Of a stretch of DNA of 64,000 nt, positions 23,851 through 35,829 are shown piece by piece. Positions within the stretch are counted from its first letter, which is position 1; each line of letters opens with the position of its first letter. Under the pieces are notes generated by a model. It was not told the origin of the DNA. It worked only from the letters and a program-made list of their open reading frames with translations, and did no database searches. The position numbers and the translations under genes were made by a program. Source of the stretch: Pachypanchax playfairii (taxonomy: Eukaryota; Chordata; Actinopteri; Cyprinodontiformes; Aplocheilidae); NCBI GenBank assembly GCA_006937955.1, contig SSNP01000092.1, forward strand, positions 878,843 to 942,842. The letters are read 5' to 3'.

Positions 23851-24216
23851 AGGACTGCACGGTGGTGCAGTTGGTAGAGCTGCAGCCTTGAAGCGAGATT
23901 CGAATCCTTCTCCAGGGACTCCCACAGTCCAAAAACATGCAGGTTAGCAACTCTAAAAATTGTCCCTAGGTGTGAGAGTGTGTGGGAAGGGTTGTTTGTC
24001 TCTGTGTGGCCCTGTGATGGACTGGAGACCTGTCCAGGGTGTCCCCCCACCTCTCGCCCAAAGACTGCTGTAGATTGACACCAGCGACCCTGAACAGGAA
24101 GAAGCAGGTTCAGAAAATGGATGGCTGGATGGATGGCTGGATGGATGGATGGATGGATGGATGGATGGATGGATGGATGGATGGATGGATGGATGGATGG
24201 ATGGATGGATAGATGG
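23851..24216 (+). mobile_element. Dispersed repeat with tRNA-like head, ending in (GGAT)n
   Basis: The head CTGCACGGTGGTGCAGTTGG followed by GATTCGAATCC resembles Pol III A and B boxes. The body (CACAGTCCAAAAACATGCAG, CCTGTGATGGACTGGAGACC) is a very common teleost repeat. A related copy lies at 53121-53470. The 3' end runs into a (GGAT)n microsatellite at about 24118-24216. The family name is not assigned. Confidence 0.7.
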
Positions 24217-24234
24217 AACATTTTAGAGATTACA

Positions 24235-24482
24235 TTTGTTTTAAGGGTTAGGGTTAGGGAATATTGTTTGGTGGTGGCCGGAGGGTCCGTCTGCGCCAGT
24301 ATCTGGCAGCCTCGCCTCTGTCAGTGTGTGTCCCAGGACAGCTGTGGCTACAAACATGTGTGTAGTTCATCATCACCAAACGTGTGAGTGTGTGTGTGAA
24401 TGGGTGAATGACATACTGTAGTGTGAAGCGCTTTGGGGGTCGTAGGACCTGAATAAAGCGCTATACAAGTACACGCCATTTA
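24235..24482 (+). mobile_element. SINE/LINE-like tail fragment
   Basis: The end GTGAAGCGCTTTGGGGGTCG...AAAGCGCTATACAAGTAC is a widespread fish repeat tail. A GGGTTAGGGTTAGGG stretch (24245-24259) lies at its left side. Limits are approximate. Confidence 0.5.
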
Positions 24483-27400
24483 AGAAGGTTTTACCTCGCT
24501 CTGATTAGCCATTAGCTTGTGAATCCAGTGGATATTTCTTCAAAGACTAGTGACAACAGATAGTAGTTGTTTGTAACTTTTCCACTAAACACAATAAAAA
24601 GATCAGAACTATCTCTTTGCTTTTAAGAGTTGCAGCAAACATGTAGCTAACAGCCTCCTTGGCTGCTGCTAAGTTGTCAACATGCAGCTGTTTTTAACTG
24701 TATTGTTAAATGTTAAAATAAAATGGCCATTACATGCTGCTGGACCATCTGCGTTGCTGTCAGGCAGTCAGTCAGTCAATGCAAGGGTCACATCCATGGA
24801 AATATAAGTGGGGGAGTTATAGCAAACAAAAAGCTATCAGTGATTCTGAATAGAGAAAAAGATACTGAGGGGGTCAAACGTCAATGGCTGGGAGAGGGAG
24901 AGTGTTTGGTATTGTCAATAATGGATTCGCTGTTTGAGGGTGGGATATTCTGAAGGGAAAGCTTTTGGTGGGCGGAACGTGGTGGGCCAAAGTCATTCAT
25001 GCAAGAATGCTATAACGTGTACATGCTAAAAAAAAAAGCAGCTCAAACACATGATTATGATCAAATAGCACCTTCCTTGAAAAAAAAAAAGAAATTCTGT
25101 GATGCGATGGAAAAAATGGATCTTTTCCTCGATTCCATTTTCCACCATTGAATACACGACTTTTAGTTTGAAGCTGGTCCCTTTCAAATTTACGAGGTCT
25201 GTATCAGTTCAGAGGTTACCCAATAATTAGTTAGAATTAGTATTTTAAACATGATTGAAAGACACTGACTTCCATCATGGCACATTCCAAATAAAAATAA
25301 TCCAGATATGTACAAATTAACAAAAAAATGGTTCTTATCAGCTTGTACATCGACTCATTCATACTTAAAAGGTTACATTTAATTATTTGACTGTAACTAA
25401 TGTGGTTAAGACAGATTTTCACAGTTATTGGTATTTGGGACAATATGGTGAGTGTGTGCATTGATCAGACTGGAGTCCTGGCATATATGTCAATAACAGT
25501 AGATAATTCTAATTATGGTTCCCCTCTGTGTACTCTGTTAACTGTCAACATGGGAGTCCTTAGACTGTATACATCCAGCTTACAGATACACCCTGAGCTT
25601 TCAAAACATTAGGACAGTTGGTTTAGAGTCCCACCTCCTATTTTACAATATGCCATAAAGAAATAAACTCAGGAATGACAAAAAAGACAGCTGACACTTC
25701 TTTTAAATGCCTATGAGTCGACAAACTTTTTTTGCATGTTTATACATTTCTTTAAAATAAATGTTACTGATTTTTCATAGATTTGTGTCAAAGAAATTTG
25801 TATCCACTGAGACGTTACTGAAAAGCCTCCATCTACAGGCAGGTTATTCTTTCAAATAAACATTTTTTCTGTTTATATCTGTATCCAGCTGAAACACAAC
25901 AAAAGAACATTCTAAGCTAACGGCCACTTCTTAACTATTTCAACACAGAGATAACACTGTTTCAGTGTTGATGGGAGGTGGAAATCCACAGAAATTCTGT
26001 TTTTTTAGTATTTATTTTTTGTGGAGATATTTTATCCATTTATAAGTGTGTTTCTGTGTAAAAAAATGTTTAAAAATTTAATTTTACACCAAATAAAATC
26101 AGTCTGAAAAAGTAAAGTTTCAATCCAACGAGTCAAAAGCAGAGTGGATTGATGCCAACTTTAAATGAGTTTTATAGTGCATGTAAATGTAATTTTATAA
26201 ACTTTTACACCACATCAAATTTGCATTACAGTTATTCAAATTGATTTTTTTTTCTTTGTACAAGTGCAAATAGCACCAGTAGCAACAAAATGTAGCACTT
26301 TAGGTGCAGAAATCTCTTCTTTGATGACAAAAATGACGATTTTTAACTAAATCACAATATCATTTAGAAGATAGTCACTGTTTTAAGACGATAACAATCT
26401 ACTTTGGAAGTGGGTCAGCTCAGACAAGCAGACTCATATCGGAAGTGGATCGATGCATCCTAAAATAATAATAGTAATAGTAATAATAGTTTCCAAAAAT
26501 TTGATGGCGGTTCATGAAAAAATAATTTTACAAACCGTTCCGTTGCAAATTTGCTTTACAAAGTTATATTGGCAAAAATGTTAAGAACTTGCAGCTTTGA
26601 CACCTGGATGCACTGGAATCACTCCATTTGCTGCTGTTTTTACTTGTAAATAACCAAATAATTCAAATTCAAGAACTAAAAAACTGTGTAATGCAAAACT
26701 GAACACTGTGTAACAGTTTACATAACAACACTTGCAAAATTGTCTCTGAAATAAGGAACCTGAAGCTATTAAAAGATATATGATGGATTTAATTTCTATT
26801 TCTCTGAACTGAGGCTGTTCGTGAAACTATCAACACTGGGTAAAATTATTTATTTACCACTTTTACACAGAAACACACCTCAAAATGGCTGGAATAATTC
26901 TTTACCAGAGATTGGCTACTAGTAAGAAGCCAAACTAAAAAAGAAAAATGGATACATATGATTGCATTTTCCATCTTTTTAAAAACATTTGAACTTTATT
27001 AACCCTTCCTAAAGACAGTCAGTCAGAGAGAAAGTGAGAAGAAATCCCAGGCTTTACACACCCAGTTAACACACACACACACACAAACACACACTTGTGT
27101 CTTTGTTTGCTCAGTGTGTCACTTCACTCAGACACATTGTGGATGTTCGGGGACTTCCTTCTATCTCTGCCGTTTTTTTTTTTTTTTAAGGGGGAAAGTC
27201 ATTTTAAGTTCAAAATCTTCTCTGGCAAGTGCAACACTTCATCAAGGGTGAAGACTCCCTCGCTATCAGAGATGTATCAGTTGGACTGATAAAAGCTTTC
27301 GCTCTTGGTCCCCACACACCAAACATCCCATCATAAATAAAAGCAGCAGAAAAAGAGGCCTTTGTCACTGTTTATCTGGACCGCTTTTCTTCCTCGCCCT

Positions 27401-27989
27401 TGATTTCCTCTTCAGAAAATTGATGCACCCTTAAATTGAAGCGGAGGGGCTTGACAGGTAATGGTTAGTGTGATAACTGCTCAGATTTCATCAGCCGTTT
27501 TATTTATTTATTTATATATTACTTATTTATTTTCTCTCTGTGTGCAATTGTTGTAACTTTCAGCCAGATTACTAGATTACCTGTCATCCAGTGCATCAGA
27601 TAAAAATGCAGAGTTGAGGAGATACTGTCGACGCTGAAGCAGATACGGGAAGACAAAGATTTGGATCGAGGATTCTGGATGTGAAAGGAACAGCGAGGAT
27701 GCAAATTCACATTTATCTGATGCTGTTGTAAATGTAGAACATATTATTACCATCAAAGTCACAGGAGCGTTTTTTGTTTTTTCTTGGCATAGAGAATTGT
27801 GATTTTCTATGTGGTATAAATGGTTTACATGCTGCATCTTGATATAATTAGCAGTTTGCTGTTAAAAAAAAAAAAAAAAACATGTTGGTGTTTGTCTGAA
27901 AAAAAACAAGGCTCTACGATATGAGACGTATGTATTTATAAGCTCATATGCTACAACTGTTTGCGTGGTTATTGATTATTTGTCAAATA
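24483..27989. other. Unassigned AT-rich DNA, partly old repeats
   Basis: No gene. Segments at 24490-24530, 26380-26430 and 26800-26890 share words with 49960-50000, 51387-51440 and 33110-33215, respectively, suggesting degenerate copies of dispersed repeats. A-runs occur at 25080-25090 and 27861-27878. The block 27280-27720 is unique in texture. Confidence 0.35.
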
Positions 27990-28760
27990 GTGGCATCCGA
28001 TTCAAGCATATGAAATAAAGAAACGAAAGGATTCAGATCTGCATTCGATCTTTTGCTAAATCACTGTTCTGGTAGCCAACAGAGCTGAAATCTTTGGCAG
28101 ATGTGTGGCAGCAATTTTTCTTAGCCATTATAGCATTATAAACACTCGGTTAGAGTTACATAAAAACATGCATATTTTTGACCGGGAAATTTTCAGACGA
28201 GAGAAACAGCTGTGCTGGCCTTACAATGCATTAAGTATTTCATCCCTTTTAGATGGTTAAATTGTGCATGAAATGTTGCTGGCGCAGGGTTCTCCCGAGC
28301 TGGACTGATTAGGCAACATCTGTTACATTGGGAGAAATCCGTGTCGTTTCTAATTAGCTGTCAGGCTGTGGATACGTTGTGCCTGATGGTGCCGAGGATC
28401 TGCCACAGGTTCCTCTCCTCGTCCTGTCACCTGCTTGTACCCCCTCCACCCCCCCTTACTCCCCCTCACATACACACTCCTCAGCTATAATTAGAGAGCA
28501 TGGTCCATACAAAAGAGCGAGCTGGGAGCCAGACTTGAACCCATCTGTGCAGCCCCATCATCAGCGAGCGCACAGAGACGCTGGGGGCCGCTCCCGAGCC
28601 GGGGCCCTTACACACTCCGATCATCCCGGCACATAAACTTTCTTCAGCCTCTTTTTTTTCCCCACTACCTTGATAACCTCGTGATCACTTTGCTCTCATT
28701 CATTCTGAAAGAAAATCTGCCAGCAGCCGGTTAATTCATCTTACCTTAATAAGACTCAGA
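27990..28760. promoter_or_regulatory. Candidate conserved noncoding block
   Basis: Repeat-poor, with TTTCTAATTAGCTGTCAGG near 28348, GACTGATTAGGCAAC near 28303 and CTATAATTAGAGAGC near 28485, all bearing TAAT homeodomain cores. No coding signal is seen. Confidence 0.28.
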
Positions 28761-29339
28761 TGCTGGTAAATATTAAATACATGACAGTGAGGGACAGACA
28801 AGCTTGTGACCAGATATTGACAAAAACACAGCAGCAGAGGGACGAAATGAGCTGAAATCCATATGGACAAATTAACAAACAGAGGAAAGTGTCAGACCGA
28901 CACACACAACTGATGTTGCTTTCATTCACACATACATGTTGTTTCAAAACCACATTTTAACATCTCTAAATCTTTATCTTTAAGCAGGAAATATTTAAAA
29001 TATGAATCATATTTCCACCTCAGCAAACCTATTAGACTTTACTAATTGATTTTCTTTCATATCTGACTTGCCTCTGCAGTTCGTTGTTATCAGTCAACAA
29101 AATCTGCCGGGTCTTTTCAGGTAATCAATAAAACTTGTGGTTCAAGAGATTTTTTATTTTCCTTTTGTATTTTGCAGATGAGAAACTTAGGGACATTTTC
29201 TTTTTCATTTATCCATTTAATAAAAGTTAGCTCTTTTCAGAGCTGCCTCTGGATGTGAAGTTCTCTCAAATCGTTTACAGAGTCCCGAGTTTTCTTTAAA
29301 AAGAAGTTTATTTTTCAAGGAGGTTTACAACAAAGGCCA
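28761..29339. other. Unassigned AT-rich DNA
   Basis: No gene or recognised repeat. Confidence 0.4.
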
Positions 29340-30712
29340 ACAAATGATTGGAATAGTTAAACACAATACAATAATTCAACATAAACAACAGGGTGGCTGA
29401 ACTTGAGAAAAATATTCTTCAACAAAAAAATTGGGAGGACCTTAAAATTCCCACCATCTACAGCGAGAAATATCATGATGAGATTCAGAGAATGTGGAGG
29501 AATCTCCGAAAGTTTGTATAGGGCAAGATCAAAGGTCAAAACTGAGAGCTCAGGATTTTTGGGCCCAGAGGCGTCGCTGCATTAAAAACAGGCCTCATAT
29601 TGAGCCGCATGGGCTCAAGAACTGTGGAGGATTTTCTATTGGTTATTTCAGTTTCATTTGCACAGGCTTGTCACAGTGACACATGATTATAACTTAATGT
29701 TAGATTGTTGATCTCATCATTAATGAGTACTGCGATTAGTGACTACAGCTTATCAGTCTGATAGTCTCTCATATAAACCTGATTATGAATGACTGCTAAA
29801 CGTTATTCACCACATGCGAATATCCCATGATGCACGGCGCTGACCGGCAACATCCAGTTTGTACGTTTTCTTGTACACTTAATCATAATTAATCTCATTT
29901 CACCACATCTTAGCAAGCAAAGACACACCAGTCAGAAAAAGAAATTGTATAATCACTTTTTTATACCATGCCATTAAAAAATAAATACACTACATCCATA
30001 TATATAATCAGCACAGAACACCTTAAAACCTATATATATCTCTTACCATCCATTATCTGTAGATATTGGAAACAAAAATAGAAATATTAGAATACATTTT
30101 CATTAGGAGCCATATGATAAAATCCGACTGGAGCACACTATTCTCTCAGCTGTCTGCCATCAAAACAACAAACCGGATGTTGCCGGTCGGCGCAGAGCAT
30201 TGTGGGAATGCACATAAGGCTAACTGGCAGAGCTTCACTCCAATACACCAACATTTGTATGGCTGTTCTCAGTTCATTCATTCCTTTATTTTCACTCACT
30301 TTGACTTGTGGTAAATAATAAATAAGAAAAACATTTGAATCATCATGAAATTAAAAGTTCTGCCGCAAAGACTCAGAACTGTTGAGCAGTTAGAATCCTG
30401 CATCATTCCTCTCCTAAAATTCCAGCAGCTGGTCTCCTCACGTCCTAAATGTTTACAGACAGAGGAGATGATGCACAATAGCAAACATTATCTTGTTCCA
30501 ACTTATTTGAGGCACGTTGCTGCAATCCAATTCAAAATAAGCTCATATTTTCTGTGGAACAGTCAAATATCTCAGATTCAACATCTGATATGTTGTTTTT
30601 GTTCAACTGGGAAAATACATTTGGGCTTATGTTATTTATAAATCGTAGCCTTCTGTTTGAATTGAGATGTTACACAGTGTTACAACGTTTTTGGAGTTGG
30701 GGTTGTACAATG
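29340..30712 (+). pseudogene. Tc1/mariner-like transposon relic, middle replaced by other DNA
   Basis: The left part (about 29450-29640) resembles the N-terminal helix-turn-helix half of a Tc1-like transposase gene: CATGATGAGATTCAGAGAATG, then CGTCGCTGCATTAAAAACAGG. The right part (30326-30712) resembles the gene's 3' end and terminal region: CAGAACTGTTGAGCAGTTAG, CCAGCAGCTGGTCTCCTCA, and a closing TTTTGGAGTTGGGGTTGTAC that matches the family's terminal repeat. The central segment with the catalytic DD(E) region is missing; about 690 bases of unrelated DNA (29640-30325) sit there instead. The frame is broken throughout, so it is inactive. Recognition rests on remembered family texture. Confidence 0.7.
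29815..30215. repeat. Inverted repeat inside the Tc1-like relic
   Basis: CTGACCGGCAACATCCAGTTTGT (29840-29862) is mirrored by ACAAACCGGATGTTGCCGGTCGG (30168-30190). Weaker pairing extends outward, for about 45 bases per arm. The arms lie about 300 bases apart and could mark a small foldback element inserted in the relic. Confidence 0.6.
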
Positions 30713-31711
30713 CGGAAAATTATCAATATTAAAAGTAAACCAGACATATTTTCAAATAAAACATATAAACCAACATTTTATTTTCATGTTGAAACATTTC
30801 ATAAAGACTTTTTAAATTAAAACAGTCACCAAATATAAATATTTCATTGTACAGTTTTTTTCAAGAAATTTCTACATTCACTAATTTTTCTTACCTTAAT
30901 AAACACTTTTTTCACTTAAACAAATGAACGTGAGGGATGTTTAAAATTCACACACCTGCACGTTTTTTTGTGAATGAAGCACTAATTTCCTCTCGCCATT
31001 CGTCATCCTCTGAGTTTGCAGCAAACACAACCGTTCCCTCGGGCCATTCCTGGGAAGTTCCACTTGTGAGACAAGGGGAGGAGCTGACGGGCAAAGCCAA
31101 AGGTTCTGCTCGAATGAGGCCTTGAGGCTGCAGACAAGACAGAAATAATGCTGACTGGTAACTGCAGACAAACACTGAGGTGTCCTGATCATACAGCCCT
31201 AAAATTAGCTTTTAAATTAGTAAAGAATGAGTCGTCATGTAGCAACTTGTGTTTGTTCTGCTGTGAAAATCTTAAAATAAGTCATCAAAAGAATATCTTG
31301 GCTATCTAGAAGTTTGTTTCTATGTAAAAGGTATAAATAAATAATTTCTCAACAGTTGTAGAAAGCTTCTGAATGACCTCACTTTGGAGAAAAAGTTTAT
31401 GCCAAACAAGAAGACTAACGAGACAACAGGTGGTCCAAAAGAACAAAATGGACAGCTGTTGCCCTAAAACAGCTCCAATCTGTAAAATTTCATAGCAGCT
31501 CATTTGAACATTATTTTATAAGCCCATCATTGTTGCTCATAGACATGGAATTATATGTTCATTTACTAGCATAAGTATCACCAGCAGCAGTAAGATGTAA
31601 CACTTCTGGTGCATCATGCACTAAAAAAAGTGAATCAGGGAGGTTGTTGATTTAGTCAATTTATTTTCAAATAACACAAAAATTAGAAATTTGTTGGTCC
31701 AAATTAAATTT
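30713..31711. other. Unassigned DNA
   Basis: AT-rich flanks surround a more GC-balanced stretch at 30940-31180. Segment 31368-31470 shares words with 21080-21150 and is probably an old repeat. Confidence 0.35.
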
Positions 31712-32269
31712 TTAAAGATAACATTTCACACAAATTTCATGACTTTGTGGTGCTTTCTGAAGTATTAACCTGTAATATGAAACATTTTATATCTAAAAAA
31801 CGTCAGGAAACACTGATTAACAGATCTATCTGATCCGGCTGGTTTCATCAGGATGTGAGCAGCAGCTTGTTCATATTCATTATTCAAATTTGCTGGACTC
31901 AGATTGGCTAACAAACTAGCCTATGAGAGCAAGGTATACTGTTTCCTGCCCCGCTGCGCATGGCAACAGCACATGTAGTCTCTTCCAGTTTGCTACGTCT
32001 TATGCTAACAGCTTTTAGCCAGCAGCATGCTAGGCGTGGTTTCAACTGCGGGAGCTGCCGAATACCAACAAGCAAAGGAGTTGTGACGAAACAGATACAG
32101 GCCGTTCGAACTCGGGTTTTATTGCCACCTGCGTAGTTTGAGAGATTAAAACTGAAAGAGAAGTTGTTGACCTGTTTTCACACCCACTATGAAGGTAAGA
32201 ACACCTGTGGAGCTAAAATGTTCAACAGAAACCTCAGAAAAACTGTTTTTAATGGAAGGGCCTCTTTAA
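31712..32269 (+). mobile_element. MITE-like element, family B, copy 1
   Basis: About 558 bases match 54267-54826 in opposite orientation. Shared landmarks are ATTTCACACAAATTTCATGA, CTGCCCCGCTGCGCATGGCA, CAAAGGAGTTGTGACGAAAC and AACAGTTTTTCTGAGG (read on either strand). The ends are imperfect inverted repeats of TTAAAG(A)GGCC type; the left end here is diverged. No ORF of note. Confidence 0.75.
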
Positions 32270-32399
32270 AGTGAACATGATGTAGTTATGTCTCCCATTT
32301 TCCCTACATAATAAATATATGTTGTATGAATACAATTTATTTAAGTTTTATTACCAGGATACATTTTACATTTTTAACCAAATGGTGGCATTAATGAGA

Positions 32400-32660
32400 C
32401 CTCAGCTGTCTGGAACAACCAAAGATGAAGGGTAGCTGTATTCTAGTGGGATGGGAGATCGCCTCTCGTTCGGAGGATCTAACCCTAACCCTGGTGCCAG
32501 CGGGCTACATGTTAAAGTATTGGGCAAGATACTAAACCTGCAACTGCCCCTTCCCCCCGGATGCCGTACAATATGGCTTCCCTCTGCTCCTCACGGATGA
32601 AGACGGGTCAAATAGAGCCTGAATTTACCCAAGAGGGATTAATAAAGTAAACATTGTTAT
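32400..32660 (+). mobile_element. SINE-like repeat fragment
   Basis: ATTGGGCAAGATACTAAACC and the closing GAGGGATTAATAAAGTAAAC resemble common fish SINE/LINE tails. Two telomere-like CCCTAA units (32481-32493) are included. Limits are uncertain. Confidence 0.4.
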
Positions 32661-33539
32661 TATTTATTAAAATGTTGAATTAAAAACATTTGGTATTATT
32701 TGACTGTACAAAAGTTATAATTGTAGCACAATTTTGTTATGATAAGTGCAAACATGTTTGATCGCTAATCTTATATGATTATTCAAACTCACATACACAG
32801 TTAAGGTTAGTTCAGCTTATATTTCTTTAATTCACTGAACATGATATTGTGTAGTTACAATAACATGTACATTTTAAGTTGGTTGAACACAAGATAAATC
32901 AGTCATATTAAATTATTCTTGCTTTCAAGTTAACATGATTTAATTATGTGGAACCTGTTGAAATAAAAAAACAACATTAAGTTTTTGAGTGTGTGGTCAT
33001 GTCCAACAGGAATATCTGTGAATTTCTGCTGAAATAACAATGACATGCAAACATGACAGGTTTATAAAATATAATTTATCTAGGCCTAAGCCACAATATC
33101 AGACATAAATTATGTTTCTCAGAACTGAGGCTGTTAAAGAAGTTAAATACAGAAGATAAGATGTTCATTTTTCACATTTAAACAGAAACACATTTCGCTG
33201 TAGCCATAATATCCCTTTTAGACAAGTTCTCAAACTTGTCCCTCCAAACTAATGATGAGACAGTTTGTTGTTTTATTATTTTTTAATATAAATTGGTTAT
33301 ATTTATTTGTGTTTATTAATGATTCTGGCTTAATCTTGACCTCTTTACAAAGAAATCAGTATAGAAACTAAAATGTAAAAATCACCCAAACCTTCATATG
33401 TACTAGTCTTCCTGCTTGAAGAGAATGATGAGAAGTTAAAAAAGTCAAAAAAGGAAAAAAAAAAGTCTTGAGCTGGACTGAGGTAACTCTTCAGCAAGCA
33501 AATCAAGGCAGAGTGAACAAGAAATAATAATAAAACAGT
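32661..33539. other. Unassigned AT-rich DNA, partly old repeat
   Basis: 33110-33215 resembles 26795-26890 (both with GAACTGAGGCTGTT, then ACAGAAACACA). No gene. Confidence 0.35.
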
Positions 33540-34030
33540 CTGTGACCGAGAATGACAGGCCTGAGAGAATGTCACAGCAATTGTGGGGCCATCACTGGCA
33601 AGAGATGATGGGTGATTGCTTTGCGTTCCATGGCAAGTCCATCCTGGAGGACACTGCGCACCCTTGCTCATCTGTGGCCCAACCTTTGGCGCTGACATTT
33701 AAAGTGTTGATTTTGGAGCACTTATGCTAATTGTTGTAATTTTCCTGATGAAGCGCCATTCTGATACCTTGATGTGGCCAAGATAGTTTTACATTTTCTA
33801 TGTGGTCCTCTTTGCCATTTGCACCGTTCAGTGTCAGCGCAGAGTGCTACTGAAAGCAGACAAAATTGCAAGCAAATTGCATTAGATTGCCAACATTGTG
33901 AAAAGGTAAATTGCTTGCAAATCTATTTAAACCACTGGCCTATTTTCATCAGCTATGGTACTTGGTATTCATGATTGCTTAATTGGCGACCTTTTCTATT
34001 GTGTAGTGCTTTATGCTGCGATGGAAAACG
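33540..34030. promoter_or_regulatory. Candidate conserved noncoding element
   Basis: Repeat-poor block. It includes GCAATTGTGGGGCC near 33577, TATGCTAATTGTTGTAATTT near 33724 and TTGCTTAATTGGCG near 33974. Low-confidence regulatory candidate; no coding frame. Confidence 0.28.
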
Positions 34031-34099
34031 ATCTTTACCAAACCAATTACCCTTTTTTTCCCCCCACACTACTACATTAGACCAGTGATTGCAGCAGCT

Positions 34100-34668
34100 T
34101 GTTATGGTTGTAGGTTTTTAGGTTTGTTTTCTGGTTGGACATGTTTTCTTGTTTGATTTCTTTGTGTTTTTTCTAACTTTTGTTTTTCTCTTCTGCCAGA
34201 GTTCATTTTTCTTTTAGTTACTGGAGTCTCTCAGCCCTCCACACCTGTGTGTTTCCTGGTTAATTAGTCTAGCTGCTATCAATCTATAATCACTCCTCCC
34301 CAGTAGTTCTCAGGTTGATGCTTGCTTTGTCAGATCCTTTTGTTTTCTTCCAACATGTTTCACTTTATTTGTCTCTTTAATGACTCTGATTTATTTGGCT
34401 TGTATTGATCTGAGGTATTTTTTTCTATTCTTGTTTTATTGTATAAGTATATTGGTACTTTCTTCATTCCTGTTTTACTGTAATGCACTTTGGTCAACTG
34501 TGAGGTTGTGTAAAAGGTGCTATATAAATAAATATGGTATGGTAATTGCTTTAGTCTTTGTGACACCCTGTCAGGCTTTTATTTTGTTAATAAAGTCCTG
34601 ATCTTTCCCAGCGAGTTACTTCTGTAGTCAGTTTGCATTTTGGGTCCTTCAAACCACAAATTATGACT
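34100..34668. mobile_element. Solo-LTR-like unit with a nested insertion
   Basis: It starts TGTTATGG and ends TTATGACT (an ideal end would be CA), and is flanked on both sides by the 5-base direct repeat CAGCT (34095-34099 and 34669-34673). An AATAAA poly(A) signal lies near 34589 (GTTAATAAAGTCC). The centre (about 34370-34560) looks like a separate tail-type repeat (GCACTTTGGTCAACTGTGAG, CTATATAAATAAA) inserted into the LTR. No internal retroelement genes are present. Confidence 0.45.
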
Positions 34669-34673
34669 CAGCT

Positions 34674-35829
34674 TGTCCTTCGTAAATGAACTTTCTGAGT
34701 TCACATTATGAAGTGTCATTTGTTTCATATGACCCTGCTGGAGAATAAACTGTTTTAGTCATATCATGTAAATGTGTGAATAAGCCCATAATAACGTTGT
34801 CCATGTGAGTGACATGTTAAATATAAAAACATTTTGTCACACTATCAATCATGTGCATTTAACTGCTGTTTGGGCTTTGTGAAGCCTTCAATGTGGCCAT
34901 TTCAACATTTGTGGCAGCTGTTGGGTTTACAGCAACTGGCTGTGGAGTAAATTAGAATATTTGGTATTAAGCAGAATTTCCACTTTGCTGTCTTACTTTA
35001 AAATGTACATTGAGCAGTGTGTCCGACTGGTGGCTTGTGTTTGTATTGTGTAATTTCTTTTAAACAGATTTTACTGTATATGTATATATACTAAGGCTGC
35101 CACTGGAACAAAACCATATCACACCCCGATATGTTATGTAATGTTCTTGTATCATACCGTATTGTATAGGTTTAGGATGACACTGTATTGCAGTGATTTC
35201 CTAAATGTAAATATAAAAGTGCAACATGTATAAACATTAATAAGACAGCATTCATTTTCTCTGGGAGTTTGAGGCATATTAGTGCACAAAACCTCTGAAT
35301 CTTTTCATGTTACAAGTAGCTCACCATTCAACGCTTTAAAAAATGTCAGATTTTCTTTTTCTTCTCGTTGTATCGAGTGATGTCTACAACAATCAATGTT
35401 TGGTGCAAATGTGCAATATAATATCACATACAAATATGTTTTGCTTCATTATTTTTATTTCTTAGAATTTTACTCTTAATTTAAAATAGTATGTGAAAGA
35501 CAGTCGTGTGTGTAACAGCAGAATTTGACGTAATTTTTTTAACCTAAACTTCTTTTAATATTTGTGTTATTGTGAACATGTAAAACAATTTGACAGCTTC
35601 ATTGTTTATTATTGCATCATTTTGCATTGTATCGTATCGTATTGCATCATATCATATCGTATTGTATATGAAAATGACTTATCATCAGCTAGTTTCCATA
35701 TCTGTTAACCCCAAACTTCCATTTTTATTTACTGTTGTGTCTAACTAGCCAGAAAATGATAAAGTGCATCTTCCCCTATAGACAGACCAGTGCTTTGCGT
35801 AGTGAATATACAGTATGTACTCATGATCT
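34674..35829. other. Unassigned AT-rich DNA with a TATCGTAT-rich patch
   Basis: 35105-35175 and 35620-35670 carry repeated ATCGTAT/TATCATA words and may be the two ends of a degraded MITE, but no clean terminal repeat is visible. Confidence 0.35.

Noticed and set aside
23855..23915. Possible tRNA gene
   Set aside because: A- and B-box-like words are present, but no cloverleaf with paired arms was found, and the sequence continues as a common dispersed repeat with a second copy at 53121.
24245..32493. Telomere-like repeats (TTAGGG at 24245-24259; CCCTAA at 32481-32493)
   Set aside because: Only two to three units each and embedded in dispersed repeats; too short to suggest an interstitial telomere or chromosome fusion.
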